A stretch of DNA of 64,000 bases from Poronia punctata. Lineage: Eukaryota; Ascomycota; Sordariomycetes; Xylariales; Xylariaceae. Under the pieces are notes generated by a model, which saw only the letters and a program-made list of their open reading frames with translations, made no database searches and had not been told where the DNA came from. Made by a program: the position numbers and the translations under genes. Location of the stretch: positions 1-64,000 of the forward strand of contig MU401576.1 in assembly GCA_022579005.1 (NCBI GenBank). The letters run 5' to 3'. Shown here in pieces: positions 1-11,708 of the stretch; position 1 is the first letter of the stretch, and each line of letters opens with the position of its first letter.

Positions 1-3000
1 ATATTAAACTTATATATTACTTATAAAATACTTTTTTAAAAGGTTTAAATATAAACTTTTAATATAACTATACTAAAAAGCTAGCATATAGGCAGCATGT
101 TTGCAATATATGCTAACAATATTAAAAAACATAGCGTTAAAAATTAATTAAAAGTCTTGTATTAGTTAAGAACATATGTTTTATAATAATATTATATTAC
201 TTATGCTTTGCCTATGCTGTAAATATACTGCAGGTATATAACGCGTATGCTGCGCCTAAGTAATTTTATATCTTATATTTATAGCATTAGCTAAGCATAT
301 AAACAGTATATTTAAAGCATATGCTTACAATTATTTAAAATATAATATATAAACTTAATTAAAAGCTTTATAATAATTAAAAATATATGTTTTAAAAGTG
401 CTTATTTTATTTAAAATTTGCTTATGCTATAAATATTTTACTAGTATACTACGCGTATACTGCGCTTAAGTATAGCCGTGTTTTATATCTAGAGCATAAG
501 CATAACATAGGTATAGCATATACATTATTTATTTTATTACTATATTAAACAGTTTATATAGCTTATTTAAACTATTTTTTTTTATTTAAATAATTTAATT
601 AAACTTTTATATTTATATACATATGCTAAGCCTATGCTTTAGTTTAAATAGCTTTTTTTAGCTCTTAAAGCTTTATAATTATTTCCTATGCTTTTAAGTC
701 GTTTTTTAATGCAGCTTGCACTTATAACTTTGCTTTATGCCTAGCTTTTGCTTAGCATAGGCGCTTTGCTATTTTAGCTTTTTTTAAGCTACTATAGCCT
801 TAATGTTTACTTAAGCTATTAATATATTATTTTTTTTACGCTTTTTTAATAAAAACAAGGTAGTTGCTTAAGCATATGCTATGCTAATAGCTTAGCTAAA
901 TATTAGTAACTAAGCTATATTTAGTTATAGCATATGTTAAGCATATAAAAAGCTAAAAGGGTTTTAGCTAGCTATTAGTTATTATATTAAAATAAGAAGT
1001 ATAAAAAAGTTAAAAAAAAAACTAGCGTTTAGTACTAGTTAGCATATAGTAAGCATATAATAATATAATAAAAAGCTTAGTACTAAAGGATTTAATAATT
1101 TATTACGTATGCTTTATATAAGCATACTAGTAAGCAAGTTAAAAGCTTTTAATAATATTTTATTATTAAATTTTAATAAATTAACTTTTAAGTTACTTGC
1201 TTTTATAAGTATATACATATTACTTGCTTGCTTATATAGATTTTAAAAGTTAAATAGTAATATTAAGTATTTTAGCTTATGCTTAGCTTGCTATTATAAA
1301 CGCATATTGCTTTGCTTAATGTTTTAAGCTAGTTAGTTTATTTTTTTTACTAACTTTTAATACTATTTAGTATTATATACCTTTTGCTATATATGCTTAA
1401 TATTAAGCGCACATTAATATGTTTATAAACTAATGTTGTTAGCATATAGGCAACATATACGCAGTACGTACTAAGCTTATATATATACTATAGTACTGCT
1501 GCTAAAAAGGTTTGCTAGCGTTTTATATTTTAATTATAAATAAAATATAGCTTTTTAATAATGTTATTATTTTTATATATAAATAACCTAGCTATTAATA
1601 GCACTTTAAATTTATTAGCTATAAAACTAGCAATAATTTAGTTAGCGTTTTTGTTTTTAAACTAAAACTAAAGTTTAAAAAATTAATTATATAGGTTTTA
1701 TAAGTATATAGCATACGTTACCTTTATGCTTAAACTTTATAAAATATATAGCTAATAAATAACTAAATAAACTAAAAACTTTTTTTAAAAGTTATGCTAA
1801 ACATATACTTAGTAAAAAATAAGCAAATGCTATAAATGCTTTTATTATATACATATAAAGTCTAACGTTTAAAAATATGCACTAAGCCTTATAAACTAGT
1901 TAGCTATAATAAAAAACACTTTTATATGCTAAGCAAATGCTTACTATACGCTTGCTTACTATTTATATTATATATAATATATTATATTATATTAAAACTA
2001 CTAATAATATAATGCTAAGCAATAAGCTAGCTAAAAAGCTTACTTATAACTTTAAATATTAACTAAAACATTTAAGCATATGCTAGCTATAAGTTAGTTA
2101 TTATAATTGCATATATATAACTTTTAGCACTTAAAATAGCAAGTTAATATATATAAAACATATGCTTAGTAAATAGAAAACATACGCTGCTTTTTTTAGT
2201 TTTATTTTATAATAATAAACATATTTAGCTTGCTATAAATAATTTTAAATATTATATTTATTTACAAATATAGCTAGTATATAAAAGCAATAGCTTAGGC
2301 CTATATACAGTATATAATAATATAGTTATTATTTTTTAATTACTTTATACGCTATATAAAAGTTTTAAACCTTAGTTAACAAGACTTAAAATAGTGCTTT
2401 TAAATAATGCTTAGCATATAGTTAATATATACTAAATATATATACATAGTAAACTTAGCTATGTTTATACTTTTAAATTATAATCTATTAAAATATTAAA
2501 ACATTTTCTTTATATATAGCATATATATTATATAGTTATAATAATTTATGCTTTATACAAAGTTTAAAAGTAAGCTTGCACTATATTACTAAAGCAATAG
2601 TTAAACATAAAAAGTACGCTAAATAGTAGCTAAATAAATAGTTAGCATATGCCTAGCTTATATTTAGTATACTTATAGTTAACATACTAAGTGTTTTGCT
2701 TAAAATATTTATATTTTAAATTATATTTTACAAGTCTCTTTATAATTACTATAACGTTTTATTTAAATATAGCAAAAAGTAGTTATAATATTTTCTTGCT
2801 ATAAGTATAATATATAATATATATATAGTATTATATAAAATATATATATTAAACTAAGCAAAGTATGTTATATATAAAATAATTTTGCTAAGCTTTTAAA
2901 AATAATTATATGCTGCATATGCTTAGCCTAAGCAAAACATAATAAAATAAGATAACTTATAGCAGTATTTCTAACGTTTTTGCTTATTACTAACATATAT

Positions 3001-4560
3001 ACATTATTTATACTTATACGTAGAAAATATTTTATATATGCTTTATAAGTAATTAATATTAATAAACTTAACTATTAATAAATATTTAGCAAAGTACTAG
3101 TTATTTAAACTGTTTTAATATAAATAGCTAATTTAAAGTTACTATATACTATTAGCATATATAAAGCAAAAGTAAAGCAAAAGCACACTATAGTACTTAT
3201 ATTAAACTTATTACTATATATAGTAAAGTTAACTACATTATATACTATATTAAGTATATTTAGCATAATATACTTTATAATATAAATATTTTACGCTTTT
3301 TTAAATATAAAATAAAACCTATAAAGTATTAGCATATATTAAGCATATATACTACATATATATTATATATATTAAACTTACTTTTTAGTATTGTTTTAAA
3401 TGCTTATAAATATTATAGTTTATATAATAGGCTTGCTAGCTTATTTTTATAACTTTAACACTTTAAATAGCAAAATTTTGCTAGTTTTATAAAATATAAA
3501 GTTTTTGCAAAAGTATTAGCAATAGCTTATACTTAAGCATTTAAACTTTTAGTACTAGCACTTATATTAAACGTTTTTGCGCTTGCTTTATATATAGTTA
3601 GCATATGCTAGTAGTAAATAAAAAAAAAACTTATAAAATAATAAAATATAAAGTATTAACTTTATTTAATAAATATATTAAATATTAAATTTATACTTAG
3701 TTATTAGCATATACTATATATATAAATATTAATTTATACTTTTAATATTTTATTTTTAATAAATTTATAAACTTAAGCTTTATTTATATGCTTAATATTT
3801 ACTATACTAATATTTTCTAGCTAAATAAAATATGCTATTTTATTTGCTAATATATTTAAATAAGCTAGCATAAAGTAATAGTTTTTTATATAGCAAAATG
3901 CAACCTTATTATAGCTATACTAGCTTATAATAAATTTATTTACTTAAATAGTTTTTTATATTGCGTATTAGTACTTGCTAAGCATATACTTTTAAAAAAT
4001 TTTAATTTATATAAGGTTAAAGCTTAATACGCCTATAAAGTTAAAGTTTATAGTTGCTAAAAGCTAGTTACTAATATAAAGCATAAGCTTTATATTAGTG
4101 TTTTCTTTATAACTTAAATTTATTATATTTATAAACAGTAGCAATAGTTTTATAGCTTAGCTAGCTATTATAAATAATATAAAATAAAACTATAATTAAA
4201 GTTAGCATATTTTTTATATATGCTTTGCTTTTGTTTATATTTATATTATTTAGCAGCATAAATATTATAGTTTTTTGCTTTTATAAAAAAGTATAGTTTA
4301 ATATAGCTAACATTATAAAAAGCTGCTAAACTTATATAAAACGTTTGCTATACGTATACTAAGCATATATATAATAAAAGTTAGCTTAATAAATATATAC
4401 TTTACGTATGCTAGGCGTATATATAATACTTTAAGGTTAAAATCTTTTAATATACTAAAAATTTTTAAAAAGTATTAAAATATATAAAAGCTGCTATAAG
4501 CTGCTAAAAACAGCTAGCATATAAAAATAGTGTATAGGTAGCGTTTTTTTTAACCCCTTC
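1..4560. repeat. AT-rich island 1, probably RIP-mutated repeat DNA
   Basis: Nearly all A and T, with no open frame of useful length on either strand. The few remaining G and C bases sit mostly in recurring words such as AGCATATGCT and CTAAGCATA. Composition changes abruptly at about 4540-4600, where the ordinary gene-bearing DNA starts. Such islands in Pezizomycotina are usually transposons mutated C to T on both strands by RIP. That origin is inferred here, since no unmutated copy is available for comparison. The island runs off the left edge of the window, so its full size and ends are unknown. A roughly 210-bp tandem duplication is visible inside it. No protein remnant could be identified. 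Confidence 0.85.
139..560. repeat. Two diverged tandem copies, period about 210 bp
   Basis: The segment starting near 139 and the one starting near 349 share the same order of blocks: TTAATTAAAAG, then ATATGTTTTA, then TATGCT.TAAATAT, then ACGCGTAT.CTGCGC.TAAGTA, then TTTTATATCT. The blocks around 211-289 are displaced by about 210 bp from those at 421-500. Most differences between copies look like G:C to A:T changes, as expected if both copies were mutated after duplication. Confidence 0.6.
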
Positions 4561-4631
4561 GAAGTTAACAATGCTAAGTTTTGCTAGCGCGCTTTTTAAC
4601 CCCCGCCAAGCTTTTAGTTACCCTAGCTGAC

Positions 4632-5552
4632 CTATAACCCGGTATCATCCGTTTGTGCTGCCTCATCAACATCCACAGCAAGCAGGTACGGTGACCCTTT
4701 ACCACCAACAAATGATTCAACAACATCCTTATCAACGAGTAATAATATCCCCAATCCCAATCCAGCCACAACACCACCCATGTCTCGTGCAATATGGAAA
4801 TGTCTGCTTTTTGCTGTTAGCACCAATCCAACACAAGTTTCGAAGAAAAGAAATGAAAAAAAAAAAGAATCACCCACTTCCTAGCCTCGACCATACTAGC
4901 GTCTCGTAATCTCGGGTCCTCAATCATCTTGAATTCTAGCTTATCTTTGATATCTTGTAAACCATCTCCCGTCTCCTCATCGAGCTGGGAATCACAGAGT
5001 ATGTCTAGCATTTCCTGGAAAGCCTGCCATCGTTCCTCGGATGCGTAATATGTCCGTACTATGACGAAGCCCCATGTGGGATAGCCGTCCCTTTGCAGAG
5101 TCTGGACGAGAGGTGATGGTGTTGAACTTGGATCCAGTTCGGCGGGGGCCGGGCGGATCCTTTGCTCATTTCGCGATTCAATGTATCTAGTAAGTTCCTT
5201 AAAAGACAGTCGGTTGAGCTAGGTGGCGCTACAAGAAGTTCGAAAGGCGGTTACAATTTACCTGAAGAGTAAGTCGTGAGAGATTACCTATCGAATGTGG
5301 GGGATATGGCTTGCTCAGTAGACCATCCGGCGGGTATGTATCCCGGGGCTTCCTTTGTCTGATTTTGATTGCCGGCCCGTTGAACGGAATCCGCGCATTT
5401 TCCAGCCATCCAAAGCCGATGCTCCTGATTTTTTATGTCGGAGATAAACGTAGAAGCAGCATACACACTGGCCATCACATGTAAGCGCATACCTCCTCAG
5501 ATAACTTGTTGAGACGCGCACTGCTCCAACCTGGCGGGAAGTTGATACTCAT
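4632..5552 (-). CDS. Conserved fungal protein of unknown function, four exons
   Basis: Proposed exons on the minus strand are 5552-5493, 5424-5288, 5186-4878 and 4803-4632, giving about 225 residues. The start ATG opens with MSINFPPGW. Introns are 68, 101 and 74 nt with GT..AG ends, and the last has a CTAAC branch site. The core reads YPTWGFVIVRTYYASEERW followed by an acidic stretch with LDEETGDGL. I recognise this as a pattern of fungal lineage-restricted hypothetical proteins (aromatic 'W-G-F-V-I-R-T-Y-Y' motif), but no function is known to me. Joining exons 2 and 3 gives TFDRYIESRNEQ, which supports the splice choice. The 3' end lies about 70 bases from AT-rich island 1, so the C-terminus may be truncated or altered. 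Exon 4 is the least certain part. Confidence 0.65.
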
Positions 5553-6191
5553 CGTGACTATACTAGGTCTTGTCGTTTCGGTTTGAGAGGTTGTTATTGC
5601 ATGGGAATTTAATTGTTTCTTTACGGGAACTGATACTGGGGTTGAGGGGGTGATTGAAATTTACAAAGAATCCCTTCAGCAGTGAGAACTGGTGAGTGCC
5701 GCTTATATGGCAGAGTACTAACACACACGGTTACAATGTGGCCGTAAGTGTCTTTATATCCGCGACGTTGTACACCTATGGATACGATGTTATTTGATTG
5801 GTTGAAGAAGTGGGGGTATCATACCCCTATTTTATGGAGGTCGCTCCTGTCCCGGTCTTACATACAAGGGGTGGTCACTTTTGATCTGGATTTCTGGACG
5901 AGACTGGACACCTCGCGTGGGTAAGTATGTACATAAACAGATAGGTAAGTAACCTACTATTTATGGTTGGAATCGAATTGTCAAATAAAAATGCCAGCAA
6001 TTTTTAATCAGAGTGCCTTCATTGGTATCTGAACAATTCTTATGGAATCACCACTTCTATTAGAGCTATATAATAACGGCCTTGATTAGTATCGGCATAA
6101 TATGGCTATACTATGCTCAAAGGAATCTATTGCTAACCTAACTACTCGACAAAACCAGTTGCATAAGGCGAGAAAAGGTATCCCCTTTCTT
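5553..6191. other. Intergenic, no gene seen
   Basis: Lies upstream of the 4632-5552 gene and downstream of the LysM remnant. The sequence is A/T-leaning with stop codons in all frames. No RNA gene or repeat was recognised. Confidence 0.6.
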
Positions 6192-6926
6192 CTAGCGGTA
6201 CCTAACACCAATACAATAATAGTACCCAAGCCAAACTGCGTAGTCTGCGCCCACATCTGGATCCCAATCCTGAAACTGGGCAACATCAATACCGGCATCA
6301 TTAGCAATCAGCCAGCAGTAATCACCGTCCACGGCCAGGTGGAAAGTCGTGCATCCCGAGACCATGTTAGCGGGAAAGGGCGTGGGAGTGTATACGACGC
6401 CGTCGGGGACCGATACGCATATATTCGAGCCTGCGATCAGGTTTGTGCATGTCGGGCTTAAGGCTGGGTTGTAGGATAGGAGTTGGGTGAAAGTGATGCC
6501 GGTTGCTGCTGCAATGGCAAAGCAACTATCACCGGACTTGACTGAGTAGGTCGTGCATCTCTCCGGCAGACAGAGGACCTGACCGATCTCCAGATTCGTG
6601 CAGTCTGGCAGGACATTATTGAGCGTGATCAACGTACCAGCCGAGACGCTCTGCGATACAGCGATAGAGCCGCAGTCATCACCACTCGCTACTGTGTATG
6701 TTTGTCCCGACCATGGTTGGGACCGTGTAATTCTCTGCATAGCCGAACCCGCCATTCCCTATCGTGTCTGCTGTTTGTCTTTTCGTCGGATAGCTGACAC
6801 CGCAACGGGTTTGTATATTAGCCCACTGTAGAGCTAGATTGTCGTCGTAATTGCTGTAGGAAGTGGCTTGGATGAGCCGGCCCCATGACAGCATGCAAGG
6901 CGAGCAAACCTGCTCCAGGGTGAGTG
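6192..6926 (-). pseudogene. LysM-domain protein (chitin-binding effector type), 5'-truncated and frameshifted
   Basis: The C-terminal 180 or so residues contain three LysM-like modules. The first has QTYTVASGDDCGSIA, the second TTYSVKSGDSCFAIA, and the third a diverged CTTFHLAVDGDYCWLIA. Each is followed by the usual N-x-x-C-T-N-L or similar block. LysM modules bind chitin; secreted multi-LysM proteins of fungi protect hyphae or mask chitin fragments. Upstream, in another frame, is CSPCMLSWGRLIQATSYSNYDD, the conserved segment that precedes the LysM modules in this family. The two frames meet at about 6710-6722 with no room for an intron, so one extra base (or a sequencing error) breaks the gene. 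Homology stops at about 6925, exactly where a chitinase fragment begins on the other strand. No signal peptide or start codon remains. Expression as a full protein is unlikely. Confidence 0.75.
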
Positions 6927-8320
6927 ATGACTTATGATCTCCACGGGACTTGGGATAACGACCAATGGGTCTCATACGACGACGCAGAAACCTTCAAAAT
7001 CAAATTAGATTACGCCAACAACTTGTGTCTGGGAGGCTCCATGGCCTGGGTGAGTCTCGAGCTCTCCATGATCAAGTGGGCTTGTTCCTAACTGATCTAC
7101 CCCTTAGGCCGCATCGACCGACGACAGCCTGAGGACAGCAGCGTCAGCATTTTCCAAGACCACCAGCCGTATCGCACTTTCCCTAAAGGCCACGGATAAA
7201 TCAGCAGGCATCTTCTCTCAGTGTGTTTGGGGCGCCTGTGCCGAGTCAGGTAAGACCAAGTGCGACGGCCCGCTCAGCGCAGCGCAATACGCAAAGGGTA
7301 AGGGGAAAGGCAACGCAGGATTCTACAACGACTGCCCAGAGGGCGAGGAGAGGCCCTACTGCTGTCCAAAGTCCTCCCAAGTGGCACAACCGGGTTCAAC
7401 CTGCGTTATGACGCGGAGCAGATATTTGCCCGAGGTGGCTACTTCGAATACACCCTGAAAGCCTTAGTATGTCACGTCTGCACACTTGGGCCAAGTCAAG
7501 TCGGATTGTTTATTCACTAACACACTCAACAGGGTGTTGACAGCGACTTTCATGGTATGGATGGAAACACCAAGATCTCGACGCTATTCTTCAAGTTTTT
7601 CGGGAGCACCGAATTTTGATGAGAATCTCCAGCTCCTGACAGCCAAGGAGAACTCGTTGAAGGCTGCCATCTGGGGCATCTACACGAACATAAATGCCGA
7701 CAAGAAATGGATAAGATGTCGCCGACGACGCAACTGGTAAGTCATGTGATTCGATCGTCGGAGCCGAATATCAGAGTCTAACGGTTCTTCAGGATGTGCT
7801 GTGGCGACTGGCCAAGGTCGTCGATTATTTGAATAGGGCAAATGTATATAGACCCACCACCTCAATTCTTCCATCTAGGGCTGTGCAAGATTGACAAGTA
7901 AATAGGTACAACAATCACTCCAGATAACATTGGATAGAATACGAGCAGTTTTGTAAGTTTCCCCCCTGACCAGCTTTCATTCTTCGACTACCTACCTACA
8001 CCCTCCCGTCACGAAGCTTATCAACTAAAAACACCTACAGCGAAGCTATGGACAGAGTTCTGCCGAATTTCATCAACGTCGGCAACGGTCTGTCCCTCCA
8101 AGGAGCCTTGAACGATTGGTACCACGACCATTTCGCAACCATGTCTGCCAATCTTGTCACGTACGTATTGAGGAGGACACCAGATATGCTTGCTTTCTGG
8201 CAAAGTACACAGGGACAGAACTTGCATGGAGCGTCGAACGCGGCCGCCATCGTGACCGCCTTGCAGGATCTGGAGAAGAACGCAGCGACTTACTTGGCTA
8301 TAAAGACGGGATTTATGTAA
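6923..8320 (+). pseudogene. GH18 chitinase, subgroup C type, 3' fragment only
   Basis: The fragment opens with VMTYDLHGTWDNDQW, the end of the GH18 barrel (the M-x-Y-D-L motif near the active site), then continues to CLGGSMAW. After a 58-nt intron (7050-7107) comes a cysteine-rich segment ending PYCCP. Then follow blocks typical of the long C-terminal tail of subgroup C (killer-toxin-like) chitinases: GFNLRYDAEQIFARGGYFEY, GVDSDFHGMDGNTKI, NFDENLQLLTAKEN, a K-V-V-D-Y-L-N block, and a final stretch at 8048-8320. These blocks are in different frames. Introns at 7467-7532 and 7737-7792 explain some changes, but shifts near 7380 and 7617 and a stop near 7892 are not explained. The N-terminus and catalytic DxxDxDxE region are absent. 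Subgroup C chitinase genes commonly neighbour LysM genes, which fits the locus. Confidence 0.75.
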
Positions 8321-9293
8321 ATACCTAGGCAGCCACGTTATCTGTATTTTTCCAAAACAAGCAGCACGCGCGGGGGGGCCTTTCCTCCAACACGCACAAT
8401 TGAAAGTCCGGAGCCCTGGAGGGAGGGAATAGTAGAAAAACAGCAAATGGTATACAGTCGTAGTCGAAAGATATACCTACAACTAGGGAAATAAAACCAC
8501 TGCCTTGGAGGGTGTGTCCCTAAGACGTAGAGACGAAACATAGTCCTTAACCGCTTTCGAAGGCATCATCGCCTGTACAACGTAACGTTTGTAAAACTAC
8601 GAGCCATACTTTATTTGACATGCAGAGCCCTAAAAAGGTCCCCGTCTTTAATGAGAACCGTGGCCATTCACCCGTATGAAAGCGTCAGTCTGCAGTTGGT
8701 CGTTTGGAAACCACCAACTTCGTACACGTACGTCCGTACCTTACCCTTTGGCGGAAGCACCGTAGTAACGTAGAAGTGCAGGTTGCGATTTACAAGTACC
8801 AACACGCGTCAGGACTAGTACTAGGTGACCCACATATTCCCCTACCTAGCGGTCCTAGCCAGCTCTACACGCTAAGCCCTAACAGAACAGGCTCGTATTT
8901 CCAGCGCCTTGGAAACGTACAAGATGCACCTCTTCATACTTGTAAAAATCCAGGGAAATACCTACACGTAAACCCTCGTAAACTCCGGCAATCGGGCATT
9001 GTGGTTTGCCAGCATTTCGGGACGCGCGTCTTCTTTGCTTTCATTCTAATATTTAAACTGAACCTGACCGTCTTGCTTGAGGTATCGACTGCATTGGCTG
9101 TACATGGTCCTTTAATTGCCAGCCTAGTCTAGACCTCAGTGACATTTTTTGTCAAAGGTGGTAGATCGATTACCTACACGTACTACTGATATTTGATCAA
9201 CCAACAAAGCCGAGGACTCTGACCGTTTCTATTTTCCTTTCGCCTGTTTTCACCCCATCATTGCTGTCTCTAGCTGCGGAAAGAGAAGAGAAC
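8321..9293. other. Intergenic, no gene seen
   Basis: An open frame of 142 codons at 8704-9132 exists, but it has no family resemblance, biased composition or splice logic. The run is rich in TACACGTA and TACCTA words typical of the intergenic DNA here. It contains the 5' region of cyclin H; a CT-rich stretch lies at about 9225-9270, just before the start. Confidence 0.55.
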
Positions 9294-10423
9294 ATGGCGA
9301 CCGAAGATGCTCGTTACCGCCAATCTACCCAGTATCGGCTCTGGTCGTTCCCGCCTGCCCAACTGCAATCTCTCCGGGAGAAGACCAACTCTCTCGCCGT
9401 CGCACACATATCTAACCGCTTACGTGCCTCAACACCACCCGTCGACCCGTTGCCTGCCTTCCTGACTGCGGATGAGGAGGCAATGCTCCTCAATTTCTAC
9501 ACGGTCGATCTGCTACGCGCTGCCGAATTTTGCAACCTCTCGTCCGAAATACAAGCCACCGCTGCCATTTTCCTCCGCCGTTTTTACGTCACCAACAGCC
9601 TCATGACGTACCCGCCGAAAGCGCTGATCATGACTTGCATATTCTTTGCCTGCAAGTCGGAGGGTTTCTATTACCGTCTACAGAAGTTTGTCGACAAGTT
9701 TCCCGGCATAAGCGGAGAGGAGGTGCTTGCTGCCGAGTACGTGCTATGTCAAGGGCTACGGTTCGCATTCGACGTGCATCATCCCTACCGTGCTCTGGAA
9801 GGTGCAATCATGGAGCTTAGAAGGCTCGGAGACTTTGACGATAATCGTCTTAGTAGGGCGCACCAGAAGACAAGAGCAATTCTCAAGTTCAGTCCGTTAA
9901 TCACCGATGCTTATTTCCACTACACCCCGAGTCAGATCATGTTTGCTGCAATGTCCATGGCAGACGAAGGCTTGGTACAGCGAATGGTCCGTGACGCTTT
10001 CGCCGGACAACCCGAAAGTGCCAAGAACCAGACCTTGGAAATCATCCAGAACTGCAGGGTCATGCTCGAGAAGGAGCCACCAGAACGACGAACAACCTTT
10101 TGGGATGCTGTAAGAGACAAACCCCGACAGATTCGATATTGAGTTCCATGTGCTAATAACATATTCAGAGCGAGAGCAAGGACAGCATGCGACCTCTTAA
10201 TAAGAAGCTGAGGAAGTGCCGAGATCCGGACCGTGTTGATTTAGTCGCCTTGCAGAAAGCGAGACGAGAGCAGGCTCTTCACAAGACAAAGCCGAAACCA
10301 GCCCCGAAAAACGACAGCGATGTCTTTGGCGCCAGTATTCCCAATCCTGTTAAGGATGAGGAAAGGGACATCAAAAGAAGAAGAGTCGCTCCCGGCGCCG
10401 ATATGTTCGGACCTCCGTTGTGA
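9294..10423 (+). CDS. ccl1: Cyclin H, TFIIH kinase (CAK) subunit
   Basis: Exons 9294-10109 and 10169-10423 give 356 residues. The 59-nt intron has a GCTAATAAC branch site. The protein begins ATEDARYRQSTQYRLWSF, the diagnostic N-terminus of cyclin H/Ccl1. It then has a cyclin box with EIQATAAIFLRRFYV, YPPKALIMTCIFFACK and GEEVLAAEYVLCQGLRF, followed by a second cyclin fold. The C-terminal tail is basic (KRRRVAPGADMFGPPL). Cyclin H binds Cdk7/Kin28 with Mat1/Tfb3 in TFIIH and drives phosphorylation of the RNA polymerase II C-terminal domain, in the nucleus. An in-frame upstream ATG at 9261 exists. I prefer 9294 because family members start at MATED, and the 11 extra residues match nothing. Confidence 0.93.
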
Positions 10424-11708
10424 TACGCTTTTCTCATCCCAGGCTGTATAGCATGATATACCTACTGGGAACGGAACGAAACTATAAAAGCTGTTTGTCT
10501 TGCGGATGGCTATATACTGGCGCGGCAGACCTAGTCAACTCCCACGGCGTCCGCGATGCTCCTGGGTGCAGAATTATGAAAAACGAAGACTGTGAAGTGC
10601 CGATGTGGTGGAATACACAGCTTTGACTGTGAGCGCACACCACACTGCGGTTCCTTTTAGCATACCTAGTTTTTAACAGCCGAGCTCGACTTTTTACATG
10701 TACGTCACTGCCCTTCAACCTTCAACCGACTTGATGTCTAACACAGGTTCTAGCCTAACCTGGCGAACATAATACCCCCAACACTTGGAGGGAAAAATGA
10801 CGGAAGGCCAATTCCTGTTGACACAGAATTGTGTCCAGGCTAACATCCACGCCAAGGCTCCTCCAAACGATAACGAGCATACTGATAAGACCGGCTCGTA
10901 AGCCCTTAACCCGGATGTGGATTTGGCTGCTACTAGTCCTCGGGCATGGACAACAACGTAGATGTCTCTCGAGCTGGGACAGCTGCGTTCTTAGACGACC
11001 GGGTTGCTCCCCTCAGCAAACGCAAGTTCCGCCGTAGTTATAGACCGCGAACCTCTTTCTAGGGTTCAGCAACGGATAGGGAAAGGCAGCAGGGCATGAC
11101 GGCGGAAACTATTGTAACCCCCTCGAACCCGAATACATGTTCAGGACCATTTGGTTCTGAAGGATGAAGAGGCCATGATACCCGCGGTATTGAAGGGTTT
11201 GCTGGGGGAGCTCTCATTAGGAGTAGCGGTCAGTTAGATACCTATTATCTTAAATCCTTCGTCCTCCATTGACCCCATCACCCTGCCCCGGTCACTTGAT
11301 CCATGTCGAATTGGGGAAACATGCAGCAGAAGATCGGCAGGCACCTAACTTACCATAGTCGTGGGATAACATTTCCGAACATTCGTGAGACACGTAACAT
11401 GCCGTCCATTCTGGAGCTTTAGAACTACCCCGCTGTAGCCACCAAGGATTTGGGGAACGACGACCGGGGGTATAGATCAGTGGCTGGGGTATACAGATTT
11501 GGAAAGATAGGACCTCACCAAGAACAGTAGCCTTCCCCTCACGAGTCGGGATAGAAGACATCAACTCGTGCTATGCAGCACCGACCACATTGGTAATAGA
11601 CATCGAGAAGTCTACGTCAACCATTCCAGGTCCCGAGAATGAACAGTCTTACAAGGAAAAAGACGTATCCTTGAAGTCACCATCAAGACTAAAACACAAA
11701 TTCCCACT
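10424..11708. other. Intergenic, no gene seen
   Basis: Separates two co-oriented genes (cyclin H and the permease). Only short overlapping frames without family resemblance are present. The last 200 bases presumably hold the permease promoter; no confident TATA element or operator could be assigned. Confidence 0.5.

Noticed and set aside
1..4560. Centromere or telomere
   Set aside because: AT richness alone is not enough. No telomeric TTAGGG array is present, and the same composition is explained by mutated repeats.
8704..9132. 142-codon open frame upstream of cyclin H
   Set aside because: No resemblance to a known protein. Composition is that of intergenic DNA rich in TACACGTA words.
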